Source of the DNA: Bacteroidaceae bacterium
Lineage (GTDB): Bacteria > Bacteroidota > Bacteroidia > Bacteroidales > Bacteroidaceae
Assembly: GCA_017541025.1 (NCBI GenBank)
Contig: JAFXZY010000007.1
Location: 1-64,000, forward strand
Reading direction: 5' to 3'
DNA length: 64,000 bases
Below the pieces are notes generated by a model. It did no database searches. It had not been told where the DNA came from and saw nothing but the letters and a program-made list of their open reading frames with translations. Positions 25,795 through 35,028 of the stretch are shown here, piece after piece. How positions within the stretch are numbered: the first letter of the stretch is position 1; each line of letters opens with the position of its first letter. Position numbers and translations under genes: made by a program.

Positions 25795-28700
25795 TTAAAG
25801 GTTCTTTCCGTGACAGTTTTTGAACTTCAAGCCGCTGCCGCAAGGACAGGGATCGTTACGTCCGGGCAACTTCTCGACACGCATAGGCTGAACCGGCTGA
25901 CGGTCGCGGGTATCGCGAGCTGCTGCCTGCTGCTGGCCTGCATCGGTAAGTTCACCACGTGACTCCTGAGTACGAACACGCTCCTGACGAGGCATCTCCT
26001 GCTGAGGAGCCTCCTGAATCTGCAACTCAGGAACCATTGCACGCATGATGACAGATACCGTGCGGTCGTTGATGCGGTTTACCATATCATCGAAGAGTTT
26101 CACACTCTCCAACTTGAAAATCAACAGGGGATCCTTCTGCTCGTAACTGGCATTATGAACACTGTGTTTCAGTTCATCCAGAAGACGCAGGTTCTCCTTC
26201 CAGGCATCATCTATGGTATGCAGGATAAGAGCCTTGTGGAAAGACGTTACCACACTGCGTGCCTGCGTATCGTATGCTTCCTTCAGGTTAGAGGGAATAT
26301 TGTACTGACGCTTACCGGCCAAAACGGGGAACATCATATTCTCGTACATCTGGCCCTGAGGACCTTCGTAAACCATCTTCACAACCTTGTAAGCATTGTT
26401 GGCCATGATTTCTGTCTTCTGGCCAAAACGCTTCAATACCTCCTGATATACTTCTTCCTCCAACTCTGGCATACGACCACTCTCGAACTTTTCCTGTGTG
26501 AGAGGGAACTCCATAGCCATAATCTCGAGGAAGCACTGCTGGCAACCAGCAAAATCATTGTTCTCCATGATGTTGCACACGCGGTCCCAAATCATATCGC
26601 TGATATCCATACCAAGGCGCTCACCCATTAAGGCATGACGGCGCTTCTCGTAGATAACGGTACGCTGCTTGTTCATCACATCGTCATACTCCAACAGACG
26701 CTTACGAACACCAAAGTGGTTCTCCTCGACCTTCTTCTGGGCATTCTCGATGCTTCGGGTAATCATGCTGTGCTCTATCATCTCGCCTTCCTTGAAGCCC
26801 AAACGGTCCATAACACGAGCTATACGCTCACTGGCGAAGAGTCGCATCAGTTTATCCTCGATAGATACGAAGAAGACACTGCTACCGGGGTCGCCCTGAC
26901 GACCGGAACGTCCGCGCAACTGACGGTCAACACGACGGCTCTCATGACGTTCAGTACCTATGATAGCCAAACCGCCTGCAGCCTTCACCTCGGGTGTCAG
27001 CTTGATATCAGTACCACGACCAGCCATATTGGTTGCAATGGTAACAGTACCTAACATACGCTCAACGGGCTGCCCGTCCTCCATGACAGTTGTGAGGGTG
27101 CTGGTACCAGCCTTTGCTACGATGTCAGCTTCCTTCTGGTGCAACTTGGCATTCAGCACCTGATGTGGTATCTTGCGCATCTGAAGCATCTTGCTCAGCA
27201 TCTCGGAAATCTCCACGCTGGTAGTACCTACCAAAACGGGACGTCCGCTATTGCGCATCAACTCTACCTCTTGGATAACGGCCTTGTATTTCTCGCGCTG
27301 TGTGCGATAGACACGGTCGTTCATGTCAATACGTATTACCTCACGGTTGGTGGGAACCTCTACAACGTCCAACTTGTAGATATCCCAGAATTCCCCAGCC
27401 TCGGTAATGGCGGTACCCGTCATACCTGCCAACTTATGGTACATACGGAAATAGTTCTGCAAAGTGATGGTAGCGTAGGTCTGTGTTGCTGCCTGCACCT
27501 TAACGTGCTCCTTGGCCTCGACAGCCTGATGCAAACCATCGCTCCAACGACGGCCTTCCATGATACGACCCGTCTGCTCATCGACAATCTTAATCTCTCC
27601 ATCCTGAATAACGTACTCATCATTCAGGTTGAACATCGTATAAGCCTTCAGCAACTGCTGTATGGTATGTACACGCTCGCTCTTGGCTGCATAATCATTG
27701 AAGACCTTATCCTTAGCTTCGATCTTCTCCTCTGGAGTCAGGTTAGTAGAATCTATCCTGTGCATTTCTGAACCGATATCAGGAAGAATGAAGAGATCGG
27801 CATCGTTTACCTGAGAGGCCAGCCACTCATTACCCTTGTCAGTAAGGTCCACGCTATTCTGCTTTTCATCAACAACGAAGTACAAGGGGTCCGTAGCCTC
27901 GTGCATACGACGGTTGTTGTTCTCCATATAAATCTCCTCTGTGGTAAGCATGCCAGCCTTTATGCCAGGTTCGGAGAGAAACTTAATCAGAGGCTTGTTC
28001 TTTGGCAATGCCTTGTGGGAACGGAAAAGAGAAAGGAATCCTTCTGTGGTCTTTTGCTTATCACCCTCATCGGCACCTTCCGAAATAAGTTTCTTGGCAT
28101 CTGCCAGATATTGGGTAGCCAACTGGCGCTGTACATTTACCAAACGCTCTACCAGAGGCTGATACTCCTCGAACTGCTGGTCATCTCCCTTGGGCACAGG
28201 ACCACTAATAATAAGAGGTGTACGGGCATCATCGATAAGGACGGAGTCCACCTCATCCACAATAGCATAATTATGAGAACGCTGCACCAAATCCCTGGGA
28301 TCCTGTGCCATATTGTCGCGCAGATAGTCGAAACCGAACTCATTGTTGGTACCAAAGGTAATATCTGCCATATAAGCTTTACGACGAGCCTCGCTGTTAG
28401 GCTGATGCTTATCGATGCAATCTACGCTCAAGCCATGGAACATGTAGATGGGCCCCATCCACTCAGAGTCACGCTTGGCCAGATAATCGTTCACCGTTAC
28501 TACGTGAACACCATTTCCAGTAAGAGCATTCAAGAAAACGGGGAGTGTAGCGGTAAGGGTTTTACCTTCACCCGTAAACATCTCGGCAATCTTACCTTGA
28601 TGCAATACGGTACCTCCGAAGAGCTGTACATCAAAGTGTACCATATCCCATAACGTATCGTTACCACCAGCTACCCAATGGTTGTGATAAATGGCCTTAT

Positions 28701-29154
28701 CACCTTCTATCTCAACGAAATCATGGGTGGCAGCCAGCTCACGGTCGAAATCGTTAGCTGTTACCTCTATCACACCATTTTCTGCATGAGCCAAACGCTC
28801 AGCAGTACTCTTTACAATGGCAAAAGCCTCAGCACGAGCCTCATCAAGGGCTTTCTCCAAAACCTCCAGTACATCTTTCTCCAATTTGTCTATCTGATGG
28901 AAGATAGGAGCACGGTCCTGAATATCGGTGTTGGGAATACGGTCTTTGAGTTCCTGAATCTGGGCACGTAACTCGCTGGCTGAACCCTGAACGCGTTCTC
29001 TTAATTGATTGGAACGGGCACGCAGTTCATCATTACTGAGTGCCTGAATCTCAGGGTAAATTTTCAGAACATCCTCTACCAAAGGGCGATAAGCCTTAAG
29101 GTCGCGTGACTTCTTGTCGCCAAAAATCTTAACTAATATCTTTGCTATATCCAT
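25795..29154 (-). CDS. secA: Preprotein translocase ATPase SecA
   Basis: An 1119-residue SecA, the long form usual in Bacteroidota (compare ~900 in proteobacteria), with extra sequence in the N-terminal half ([27 protein letters not shown]) and in the pre-binding region. Motor motifs: Walker [12 protein letters not shown] (~210), Walker [24 protein letters not shown] (~300), helicase-type [10 protein letters not shown] and [25 protein letters not shown]. The C-terminus carries the zinc-binding tail [13 protein letters not shown] that contacts SecB or the membrane. It drives export of unfolded proteins through SecYEG. The upstream 150 bp are filled by repeat arrays, so its promoter is not evident. 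Confidence 0.97.
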   Translation of the reverse strand: MDIAKILVKIFGDKKSRDLKAYRPLVEDVLKIYPEIQALSNDELRARSNQLRERVQGSASELRAQIQELKDRIPNTDIQDRAPIFHQIDKLEKDVLEVLEKALDEARAEAFAIVKSTAERLAHAENGVIEVTANDFDRELAATHDFVEIEGDKAIYHNHWVAGGNDTLWDMVHFDVQLFGGTVLHQGKIAEMFTGEGKTLTATLPVFLNALTGNGVHVVTVNDYLAKRDSEWMGPIYMFHGLSVDCIDKHQPNSEARRKAYMADITFGTNNEFGFDYLRDNMAQDPRDLVQRSHNYAIVDEVDSVLIDDARTPLIISGPVPKGDDQQFEEYQPLVERLVNVQRQLATQYLADAKKLISEGADEGDKQKTTEGFLSLFRSHKALPKNKPLIKFLSEPGIKAGMLTTEEIYMENNNRRMHEATDPLYFVVDEKQNSVDLTDKGNEWLASQVNDADLFILPDIGSEMHRIDSTNLTPEEKIEAKDKVFNDYAAKSERVHTIQQLLKAYTMFNLNDEYVIQDGEIKIVDEQTGRIMEGRRWSDGLHQAVEAKEHVKVQAATQTYATITLQNYFRMYHKLAGMTGTAITEAGEFWDIYKLDVVEVPTNREVIRIDMNDRVYRTQREKYKAVIQEVELMRNSGRPVLVGTTSVEISEMLSKMLQMRKIPHQVLNAKLHQKEADIVAKAGTSTLTTVMEDGQPVERMLGTVTIATNMAGRGTDIKLTPEVKAAGGLAIIGTERHESRRVDRQLRGRSGRQGDPGSSVFFVSIEDKLMRLFASERIARVMDRLGFKEGEMIEHSMITRSIENAQKKVEENHFGVRKRLLEYDDVMNKQRTVIYEKRRHALMGERLGMDISDMIWDRVCNIMENNDFAGCQQCFLEIMAMEFPLTQEKFESGRMPELEEEVYQEVLKRFGQKTEIMANNAYKVVKMVYEGPQGQMYENMMFPVLAGKRQYNIPSNLKEAYDTQARSVVTSFHKALILHTIDDAWKENLRLLDELKHSVHNASYEQKDPLLIFKLESVKLFDDMVNRINDRTVSVIMRAMVPELQIQEAPQQEMPRQERVRTQESRGELTDAGQQQAAARDTRDRQPVQPMRVEKLPGRNDPCPCGSGLKFKNCHGKNL

Positions 29155-29159
29155 AATCT

Positions 29160-29302
29160 GTATTTTAAACGATAACGATAACTGTTTTTTAAAACGTTAA
29201 CGTCAACGTCAACTATATTTATTAAATTTCTCAACTCTCAACTCTCAACTTTTCACTCTTTCACTTCTCCCCTCGCCCACGGGAGAGGGGTTAGGGGTGA
29301 GG
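29160..29302. repeat. Composite repeat block: 6-bp array, 7-bp array, GC-rich element
   Basis: In order: AACGAT and AACGTC hexamers (29167-29212), TCTCAAC heptamers (29229-29250) passing into TTTTCAC/TCTTTCA variants, then the GC-rich element (29267-29302) that matches 8213-8249 in reverse complement. It fills the space between secA and the next gene. Confidence 0.8.
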
Positions 29303-29306
29303 CCTC

Positions 29307-30890
29307 CTAATAATTCAGCGGAGCCTGAGAGCAGCCATTCGGTGCACGTATTCGTAGTGCCTTTGAAATAGTAGGCGCTACCCTGTCTATACTAACAGGA
29401 ATGTTTACCTTCTCAGGAGCTACGCCGCATCCGAAGAGGAAAAGGGGGAAGCTCATATAAGATTCGCGGGCAAAGGTCTGCTCCAGCGTGTCTTCGTTCT
29501 TCAGATTCCAACCTGGTGAAACTTGTATGGTAATATCCCCAGAACATTTGGGGTTGTAAGCATTGCGGAGTTTGCTGATACCAGGTGTCCAGGCTCCAAG
29601 GGCTAAACGTTGACTGGAATAGACATCCTTAACGCCACTGAGTTGGATAAGAAAGTCGCTACTGCGCTCCAACACTTCGGTAAGATTCAGGTTCTTGCTC
29701 TCTATCAACTTCAGGTTCAGGTAAAGTTCATTACCCATCACCGTCTCAACATAATCTCCCTGACCGTAAACGGCAATGAGGTACATATTAAGTAAGAGCC
29801 TAGCCTTAGTGATAGAGAAGGTGCCCGTGGGAATACGATACAGGCTAAGATCCTTGGCATCCTCGCTATCGGAATAGCCCGTACTGGTTACCACAAAGAG
29901 AGCCTTGTTCTTTCCAACCTTATTTTCTACGGCATTGATAAGCTCCTCCAACTGACGATCCAGACGTGCGTAAGTATCCTGCACCTCCATAGCGAACTTG
30001 GAGTCGGACTCATGATCCAACCCACCTGCATAATAGGTAAGGTTCAGCATGTCAGGTACTCCGTCGGTACCAATGCTGGTTTTATCCAAAAGTTCCTTAA
30101 CCAACAGGTTTACCTCATCGTTCACACACGAACTGGCCTTGAACTGTCGAAACTTCCTATCACCGCTGAACTTATGATTGAAAGGCTTCTTGCTACCTTC
30201 GAAAACAAAATAGCTGAAATTGACCACCTCGTCGTTGAGCGGTTTCCATACAATGTTACCAATACGCGATGCAAGGGGATTATTGTTATCGAAGTCCGAT
30301 GCCCAGCTGGGCAAGGCACCATAATAGGATGTGCCCGACACACGGCCTGTCCAGTCGTCTAGCCATATGGCAGCGTCTGCCGCATGACCTGCAGAAAGGA
30401 TGGCAGCATCACGAAAAGGGGCAATAGAGAGTACTATGCTCTTACCTTCGCTGGCAACTTTCAGTTCGTCGCCTATGGTAGAGACAGCAAGATACTGAGG
30501 CGAAGATTTATCTAAGGTATAAATTCCGTTGTATTTGTTGTCATCTACACAGAAAACAGGCTGAAGTGTCTGTCTGTCCAACCAGCGCTGACCAATGATT
30601 CCGTTTTCGTATGGACTGGTTCCTGTCACAAAACAAGCGACAGAAGATGCCACGTCAGGCCCATCAAAAGGATACTCGGCCTGCGTGTACATACGCCCCT
30701 TTTCCATTAGGCGGGCAAAGCCCCCCTGCCCATAAAGAGGCGAGAATGCTTCGAGATAATCAGAACGAAACTGGTCTATCATGACATTCACTACCAAGCT
30801 GGGCACCTCAGACGCTGTTTGCGCCTCGGCTCCCATAATGGCAAGCAGTGCCATGAGCGACGTTATGAACCTATTCCCTTTTGGCGTCAT
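29307..30890 (-). CDS. Alkaline-phosphatase-superfamily-like exported protein, catalytic residues lost
   Basis: A 527-residue exported protein (signal peptide ending GAEAQ) with the overall fold landmarks of the type I phosphodiesterase/PafA group: LVVNVMIDQFRSDYLEAFSPLYG at ~30, VTGTSPYENGIIGQRWLD at ~95, and AGHAADAAIWLDDW and QDTYARLDRQLEELI further on. However, the usual nucleophile motif TxPxHxS is DGPDVASS here, and the metal motif TADHG is replaced by TSTGYSD, so it is probably not a standard phosphatase. It overlaps the upstream DUF4105 gene by four bases. A structural or binding role in the envelope is possible; function unknown. Confidence 0.65.
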   Translation of the reverse strand: MTPKGNRFITSLMALLAIMGAEAQTASEVPSLVVNVMIDQFRSDYLEAFSPLYGQGGFARLMEKGRMYTQAEYPFDGPDVASSVACFVTGTSPYENGIIGQRWLDRQTLQPVFCVDDNKYNGIYTLDKSSPQYLAVSTIGDELKVASEGKSIVLSIAPFRDAAILSAGHAADAAIWLDDWTGRVSGTSYYGALPSWASDFDNNNPLASRIGNIVWKPLNDEVVNFSYFVFEGSKKPFNHKFSGDRKFRQFKASSCVNDEVNLLVKELLDKTSIGTDGVPDMLNLTYYAGGLDHESDSKFAMEVQDTYARLDRQLEELINAVENKVGKNKALFVVTSTGYSDSEDAKDLSLYRIPTGTFSITKARLLLNMYLIAVYGQGDYVETVMGNELYLNLKLIESKNLNLTEVLERSSDFLIQLSGVKDVYSSQRLALGAWTPGISKLRNAYNPKCSGDITIQVSPGWNLKNEDTLEQTFARESYMSFPLFLFGCGVAPEKVNIPVSIDRVAPTISKALRIRAPNGCSQAPLNY

Positions 30891-32068
30891 TTTTTACTGT
30901 TTTTACGGTAATATAAGTAGTAACTTATAGGCCTTGTGAGCAAAGTTAGCGCCAAAGGTACAACTAATTTTCCGAATTCTTGTGGCATCCAAGGAGAAAA
31001 TACCAAAAAAGTGGATAAAATTACAAAAAATACTGCGTGCCATAAGGTCTTCTTACGTTTATATGCCGCTTTTATCACCATTGGAAGTGCAACCAGCGCT
31101 ATTGGATTCAAGACCCATATCTGCCAGTTACTATTCACCGCCGGATGCTCTGAGAAGAAGAACATAAAGAGTAACAACAAACCGGCTAAACCCTGCCCCA
31201 ACAACAGCACTGCATCCCAAAGCCAGAATTGCCAATTAAACAAGCGCTCCAAGAGTAAAACAAGTACAGAAAAAGCCAACAGAATTGACATTGCCTGTAT
31301 AGGCGATAAAGGAAATTCGGGCTCCACCTTTTGGGATTTCTTCTGTAAAAGAATTTCTTTCTCAATAACTAAAGGACGCTTGTCGTTGTTATCAGTATAA
31401 ATTGAAGCATTTTCAGCATATCTAAGCATATACTCAGGAGCAAACATGGCGGCACGGGCACTTAGTGAAGTGTCTACAGCTACTCCTAAAAGAATATCGT
31501 TTCCTTCCTGAGCCCAAGGGTGCTCTTTTGTGTACTGATGCAACATTTGGCGATAAGAATATAGAGGGACACTGTCAGGGTAAACCACATGACCTTCTAT
31601 ACAATTTTCTATGGCATCTCTGACTTTGGTGGTGCAGTTATTGTAAAGAAAATTGTATCTGTATTGCCTATTCTCAGGTTTACAGTCTTCCAGCATATTG
31701 GCATACAAACGGTTGGCCTCCTGAGGAGTTAGGTTCAACACTTGTGCTGTAATAGAGGAACCGCGTTCTTCATACTCACGAGTAAAATATTGCCAAGGGA
31801 TGGGAACCACCATATAGTCACATTGTCCGCGAACAAAGCGCCAAATAAAATGAGGCTGTTTGAAAGAAAAGACTCCATAGTTGAAAACCACGTCCTCACC
31901 TGTTGTAAAGTTCTGAAGGCGAAGTGCCGTATGGCCATACAAAGCATATACCTCCTGACCAGGTGAACATGTAATCAAACTGGCCCTAATACTATCCAAC
32001 TTCTGTGCATTCCCCCAAACCGCAAAAAGGAATATTAACAAAAATAAAAGCGTTCGTCTTAAAATCAT
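30887..32068 (-). CDS. DUF4105 / Lnb-like membrane protein
   Basis: A 393-residue protein with an N-terminal signal or anchor (ends WGNAQ), a periplasmic DUF4105 domain (~22-210) and three to four C-terminal transmembrane helices (~255-390). A His in VYALYGHTALRL and a Cys in FLYNNCTTKVRDAI are candidates for a Cys-His catalytic pair. This architecture matches what has been described as Lnb, a Bacteroides lipoprotein N-acyltransferase; I rely on memory for that link and it should be confirmed. If correct, it would acylate the many lipoproteins seen in this window. Its -7 box lies only four bases before the ATG. It is coupled to the downstream phosphatase-like gene. Confidence 0.7.
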   Translation of the reverse strand: MILRRTLLFLLIFLFAVWGNAQKLDSIRASLITCSPGQEVYALYGHTALRLQNFTTGEDVVFNYGVFSFKQPHFIWRFVRGQCDYMVVPIPWQYFTREYEERGSSITAQVLNLTPQEANRLYANMLEDCKPENRQYRYNFLYNNCTTKVRDAIENCIEGHVVYPDSVPLYSYRQMLHQYTKEHPWAQEGNDILLGVAVDTSLSARAAMFAPEYMLRYAENASIYTDNNDKRPLVIEKEILLQKKSQKVEPEFPLSPIQAMSILLAFSVLVLLLERLFNWQFWLWDAVLLLGQGLAGLLLLFMFFFSEHPAVNSNWQIWVLNPIALVALPMVIKAAYKRKKTLWHAVFFVILSTFLVFSPWMPQEFGKLVVPLALTLLTRPISYYLYYRKNSKK

Positions 32069-32072
32069 GGCA

Positions 32073-32080
32073 CAAAAGTA
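32073..32080 (-). promoter_or_regulatory. -7 promoter box TACTTTTG abutting the DUF4105 start codon
   Basis: CAAAAGTA on the plus strand reads TACTTTTG on the minus strand, with four bases to the ATG at 32068. Confidence 0.6.
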
Positions 32081-32175
32081 AGTCTTTTTTGTAAAAGGAA
32101 GTATCTTTTGACCATATTTTTGCTAAGGAATGTAAAACTTTCAGTTTTGTTGTTTTTAATCTCAACTAAAAAATG

Positions 32176-32183
32176 TACCTTTG
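32176..32183 (+). promoter_or_regulatory. -7 promoter box TACCTTTG abutting the coaX start codon
   Basis: Perfect TAnnTTTG match, five bases before the GTG at 32189, so the message would be leaderless. Confidence 0.65.
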
Positions 32184-32188
32184 CACCC

Positions 32189-32923
32189 GTGAAATTAATA
32201 ATTGATATAGGCAACACCGTTGCTAAACTGGTAGCCTTTGAGGGAGAAGACCCCATAGAGGAGATAAAAACGAGTAATGAGACACTGGCTGCATTGCCAG
32301 CGTTTGCAAGCAAATACCACTTTGATTGCGGTATTGTGGGTTCTGTTATAGGTATCCCTGATACAGTGGAAGAGATGCTGACAAGCATGCCTTTTCCCAT
32401 CCTGCGCTTTACACCAGACACGCCCATCCCCATCTGTAACAAGTACAAGTCACCATACACCTTGGGTTCCGATCGTCTGGCTGCAGCTGTAGGTGCCAGT
32501 ATATTGAAACCAGGAAAGGATATCCTTATCATAGATGCAGGAACCTGTATTACATATGATGTGATAGATGCCAAGAAGAACTACTGGGGTGGTAATATAG
32601 CCCCTGGCATGCAGATGCGACTTCATGCCCTGCATGAGCACACGGTAAGGTTACCCTTAGTACAAGCTGAAGGCGAAGTGCCTGGCCTGGGATACAACAC
32701 AGAAACAGCTATCCGCTCTGGCGTGCTGCGTGGTATGAAATACGAAATTGAAGGATACATCAAGTCTATGCGAGCCAAATACCCCAATCTGCTGGTTTTC
32801 CTCACAGGAGGCGACAAGATTAACTTCGACACAAACATCAAGAACAGCATCTTTGCTGACAAATTCATAGTTTCAAGAGGACTCAACAAGATATTAGACT
32901 ACAATTATGATAAAATTTGGTAA
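32189..32923 (+). CDS. coaX: Type III pantothenate kinase
   Basis: A 244-residue CoaX-type kinase of the ASKHA fold. The GTG at 32189 gives the canonical start VKLIIDIGNTVAKL (phosphate-1 motif DIGNT). The phosphate-2 region LIIDAGTCITYDVI (~117) and the GGNIAPGMQMRLHALHEHT stretch that follows are intact, as is FLTGGDK near the end. It catalyses the first step of coenzyme A synthesis. It overlaps the next gene by 17 bases and heads the envelope cluster through 38580. An upstream frame extension to 32108 would cross the promoter box and is rejected. Confidence 0.95.
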   Translation: MKLIIDIGNTVAKLVAFEGEDPIEEIKTSNETLAALPAFASKYHFDCGIVGSVIGIPDTVEEMLTSMPFPILRFTPDTPIPICNKYKSPYTLGSDRLAAAVGASILKPGKDILIIDAGTCITYDVIDAKKNYWGGNIAPGMQMRLHALHEHTVRLPLVQAEGEVPGLGYNTETAIRSGVLRGMKYEIEGYIKSMRAKYPNLLVFLTGGDKINFDTNIKNSIFADKFIVSRGLNKILDYNYDKIW

Positions 32924-34244
32924 AATAGGAGGCTTCATTTTGGTTTGCACTATGTGCACAAACGCTTGGGCACAAAGTAACGGAAGCAGTTCTTCTTACT
33001 CACGATTCGGCCTGGGTACTTTAGAAAACCAAGCCCAAGGCTTTAACAAGAGCATGGGTGGCGTAGGGCTTGGCTTCCGTGCAGGCGACCGCATAAATAC
33101 ACTAAACCCAGCCTCATATTCTGCTATAGACTCCACCACTATTTTGTTGGACGCAGGTATGACTGCGGGCTTTGGCAATATGAAACAGAACGGCAGTAGC
33201 GTTAATGTTTACCAGTGCAAACTGGATTATGTGAACATTGGCCTAAGACTGTACCGGAACCTGGGATTGTCAGTTGGTTTTATGCCATACACCACCATTG
33301 GATACGATTTTACCACCTCTGGTAAGGTCGCCAATGACCCTAACACTTTGCAAACCATTACCAGTATCACCAACTACAGTGGCGAAGGAGGTTTACACCA
33401 AGTTTATCTGGGTTTAGGGTACAAGGTGTTCAAAGAGTTGTCAGTAGGTGCAAACGCCAGTCTAATATGGGGCGATTACCAACACACTGTGGTGCAAACC
33501 TACTACACAGGTAGTTCCACATCAACAATTTATAGTGGCCTCAACTCTATAGAGGGAGCTGAAATAAGAACATGGAAACTGGATTTAGGTCTCCAATACC
33601 CTTTTAGACTGACAAAGAACGACGTACTAACCGTTGGAGCAACGGCAAGTATTGGTCATAAAATCAAGAGTGATGCTAGTATAATCCGATTTACAATCGA
33701 GCAGGTTGATGACTTAAAGGAAGACTCTGTACACAACGCTTTTGACTTACCGTACACATATGGCATCGGCGCGACCTGGAAGCATAAGGATAAGTTGGTG
33801 GTAGGAGTGGATTTCAAACAGGAAATGTGGGGAAACTGTCGTTCACCACAAATGATTTCTGTAGGAGGGGTTCCTCAATTCGTTTCCCAAACGGATACAT
33901 ACAAGAACAGATTTATTATTGCAGCAGGAGCCCAGTACACCCCCGATATTTATGGCAATCGCTACTGGAAACGTATTCAGTACCGGATGGGTGCCAACTA
34001 CTCTTCACCATACCTGAAAGTTAACGGGGTGAACGGGCCAAAAGAATATTCTCTGACTGCAGGATTCGGCCTTCCCATCCCATTCTCAAAAAGGAGCTTT
34101 GGCAACAAAACCATGCTGAACGTAGGTTTTGAGTGGCTCAAACGCACACCCAGTGTTTCTAACCAGATTACAGAAAACTACTTCATGATAAAACTTGGTA
34201 TCACCTTCAACGAGCCTTGGTTCATGAAATACAAGATTCGATAA
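32907..34244 (+). CDS. Outer-membrane beta-barrel protein
   Basis: A 445-residue exported protein with a signal peptide (ends TNAWAQ) and a run of amphipathic beta strands throughout (YSRFGLGTLENQ, LSVGFMPYTTIGYDF, VYLGLGYKVFKELSVGANASLIWG), ending in an aromatic-rich strand MIKLGITFNEPWFMKYKIR. The start FGLG..., NPASYSAIDSTT and strand pattern resemble Bacteroidota FadL/OmpP1-like porins. The gene overlaps coaX and precedes lptC, a recurrent order in Bacteroidales. Substrate unknown. Confidence 0.75.
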   Translation: MIKFGKIGGFILVCTMCTNAWAQSNGSSSSYSRFGLGTLENQAQGFNKSMGGVGLGFRAGDRINTLNPASYSAIDSTTILLDAGMTAGFGNMKQNGSSVNVYQCKLDYVNIGLRLYRNLGLSVGFMPYTTIGYDFTTSGKVANDPNTLQTITSITNYSGEGGLHQVYLGLGYKVFKELSVGANASLIWGDYQHTVVQTYYTGSSTSTIYSGLNSIEGAEIRTWKLDLGLQYPFRLTKNDVLTVGATASIGHKIKSDASIIRFTIEQVDDLKEDSVHNAFDLPYTYGIGATWKHKDKLVVGVDFKQEMWGNCRSPQMISVGGVPQFVSQTDTYKNRFIIAAGAQYTPDIYGNRYWKRIQYRMGANYSSPYLKVNGVNGPKEYSLTAGFGLPIPFSKRSFGNKTMLNVGFEWLKRTPSVSNQITENYFMIKLGITFNEPWFMKYKIR

Positions 34245-34261
34245 TTTAGTACACATAGATA

Positions 34262-34984
34262 TTGAATTTACATAGAATCATAATTTTTTGCAGTCTGATA
34301 ACCATTGTCGGCATCACCTTCTCATGCAGTCCCAGAGTGGAACATGTAGCAGAAGCCCTGAGCGAATCCGACTCACTTCTATTTATGCATGTAAGAGGGG
34401 TGAACACCTTTATATCAGATTCTGGCGTTATGCGTTACCACATGGTGGCCGAAGAGTGGGACATCTATAACGGGACAAGCGGGAAAGCACCCACATGGAA
34501 TTTCTACAAAGGATTGCTAATGGAGCGTTATGACGAGAATTTCCATATTGATTTGTACATCCAGTCCGATACAGCCTGGCTGCATGAACAGCATCTGTGG
34601 GAACTGAGAGGACGAGTAGTGGTAAGAAACGTCCAAGGCGACGTGTTCCGCACAGAAGAGCTCTTCTGGGATTTGAACAAGCATGAAATGTGGAGCTATA
34701 AATACATACGCATTGTAACACCTGAACGTGAGTTGGAAGGAACAGAATTCCACAGCAACGAGCAAATGACACAATACTTTGTTAGCAATTCCTTAGGTGT
34801 ATTCCCCATAGAAGAGAAAGAAAACGATAATGATAACGGGAACGCCTCCTCTCCCGTGGACGGGGGGAGCAATAACCCTGATGGAAACGAAAATGGAAAT
34901 AAGAAGGATTCTGTTGTTATAAATGAAAACAGCAAGCCTCATGCTAAACAGATGAAGTTCCTGCCTGCTCCCGAAAAAAGATAG
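34262..34984 (+). CDS. lptC: LPS export protein LptC
   Basis: A 240-residue lipoprotein-like LptC. It begins at TTG (34262); no in-frame ATG lies before the signal sequence, so the TTG is taken as the start. The signal ends TFSC (Cys ~22). The LptC/OstA jelly roll follows (MRYHMVAEEWDIY, WLHEQHLWELRGRVVVRNVQGDVFRTEELFWDLNKHEM, YVRI..P..ELEGTEFHSNEQMTQY, the last being the typical C-terminal motif). It passes LPS from the LptBFG transporter to the periplasmic bridge. The last ~55 residues are low-complexity (ENDNDNGNASS...) and come from 6-bp repeats and a GC-rich element inserted at the 3' end. Confidence 0.85.
   Translation: MNLHRIIIFCSLITIVGITFSCSPRVEHVAEALSESDSLLFMHVRGVNTFISDSGVMRYHMVAEEWDIYNGTSGKAPTWNFYKGLLMERYDENFHIDLYIQSDTAWLHEQHLWELRGRVVVRNVQGDVFRTEELFWDLNKHEMWSYKYIRIVTPERELEGTEFHSNEQMTQYFVSNSLGVFPIEEKENDNDNGNASSPVDGGSNNPDGNENGNKKDSVVINENSKPHAKQMKFLPAPEKR
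34820..34908 (+). repeat. 6-bp arrays flanking a GC-rich element in the 3' end of lptC
   Basis: AAAACG, ATAATG, ATAACG, GGAACG (34820-34843), then the GC-rich element CTCTCCC-gtgga-CGGGGGGAG (34845-34870), then GGAAAC, GAAAAT, GGAAAT units (34882-34903). Confidence 0.7.
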
Positions 34985-35028
34985 CCGCAAGCTAGAATTA
35001 ACTTCAACTAAACAAATACATATAAACA

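Noticed and set aside
26155..28653. Several long plus-strand frames opposite secA
   Set aside because: Antisense shadows of secA with no protein-like composition. The minus strand carries all SecA motifs.
32108..32188. Upstream extension of coaX with an ATG-like start
   Set aside because: The extension would be translated across the -7 box and adds residues absent from the family. The GTG at 32189 gives the canonical KLIIDIGNT start.
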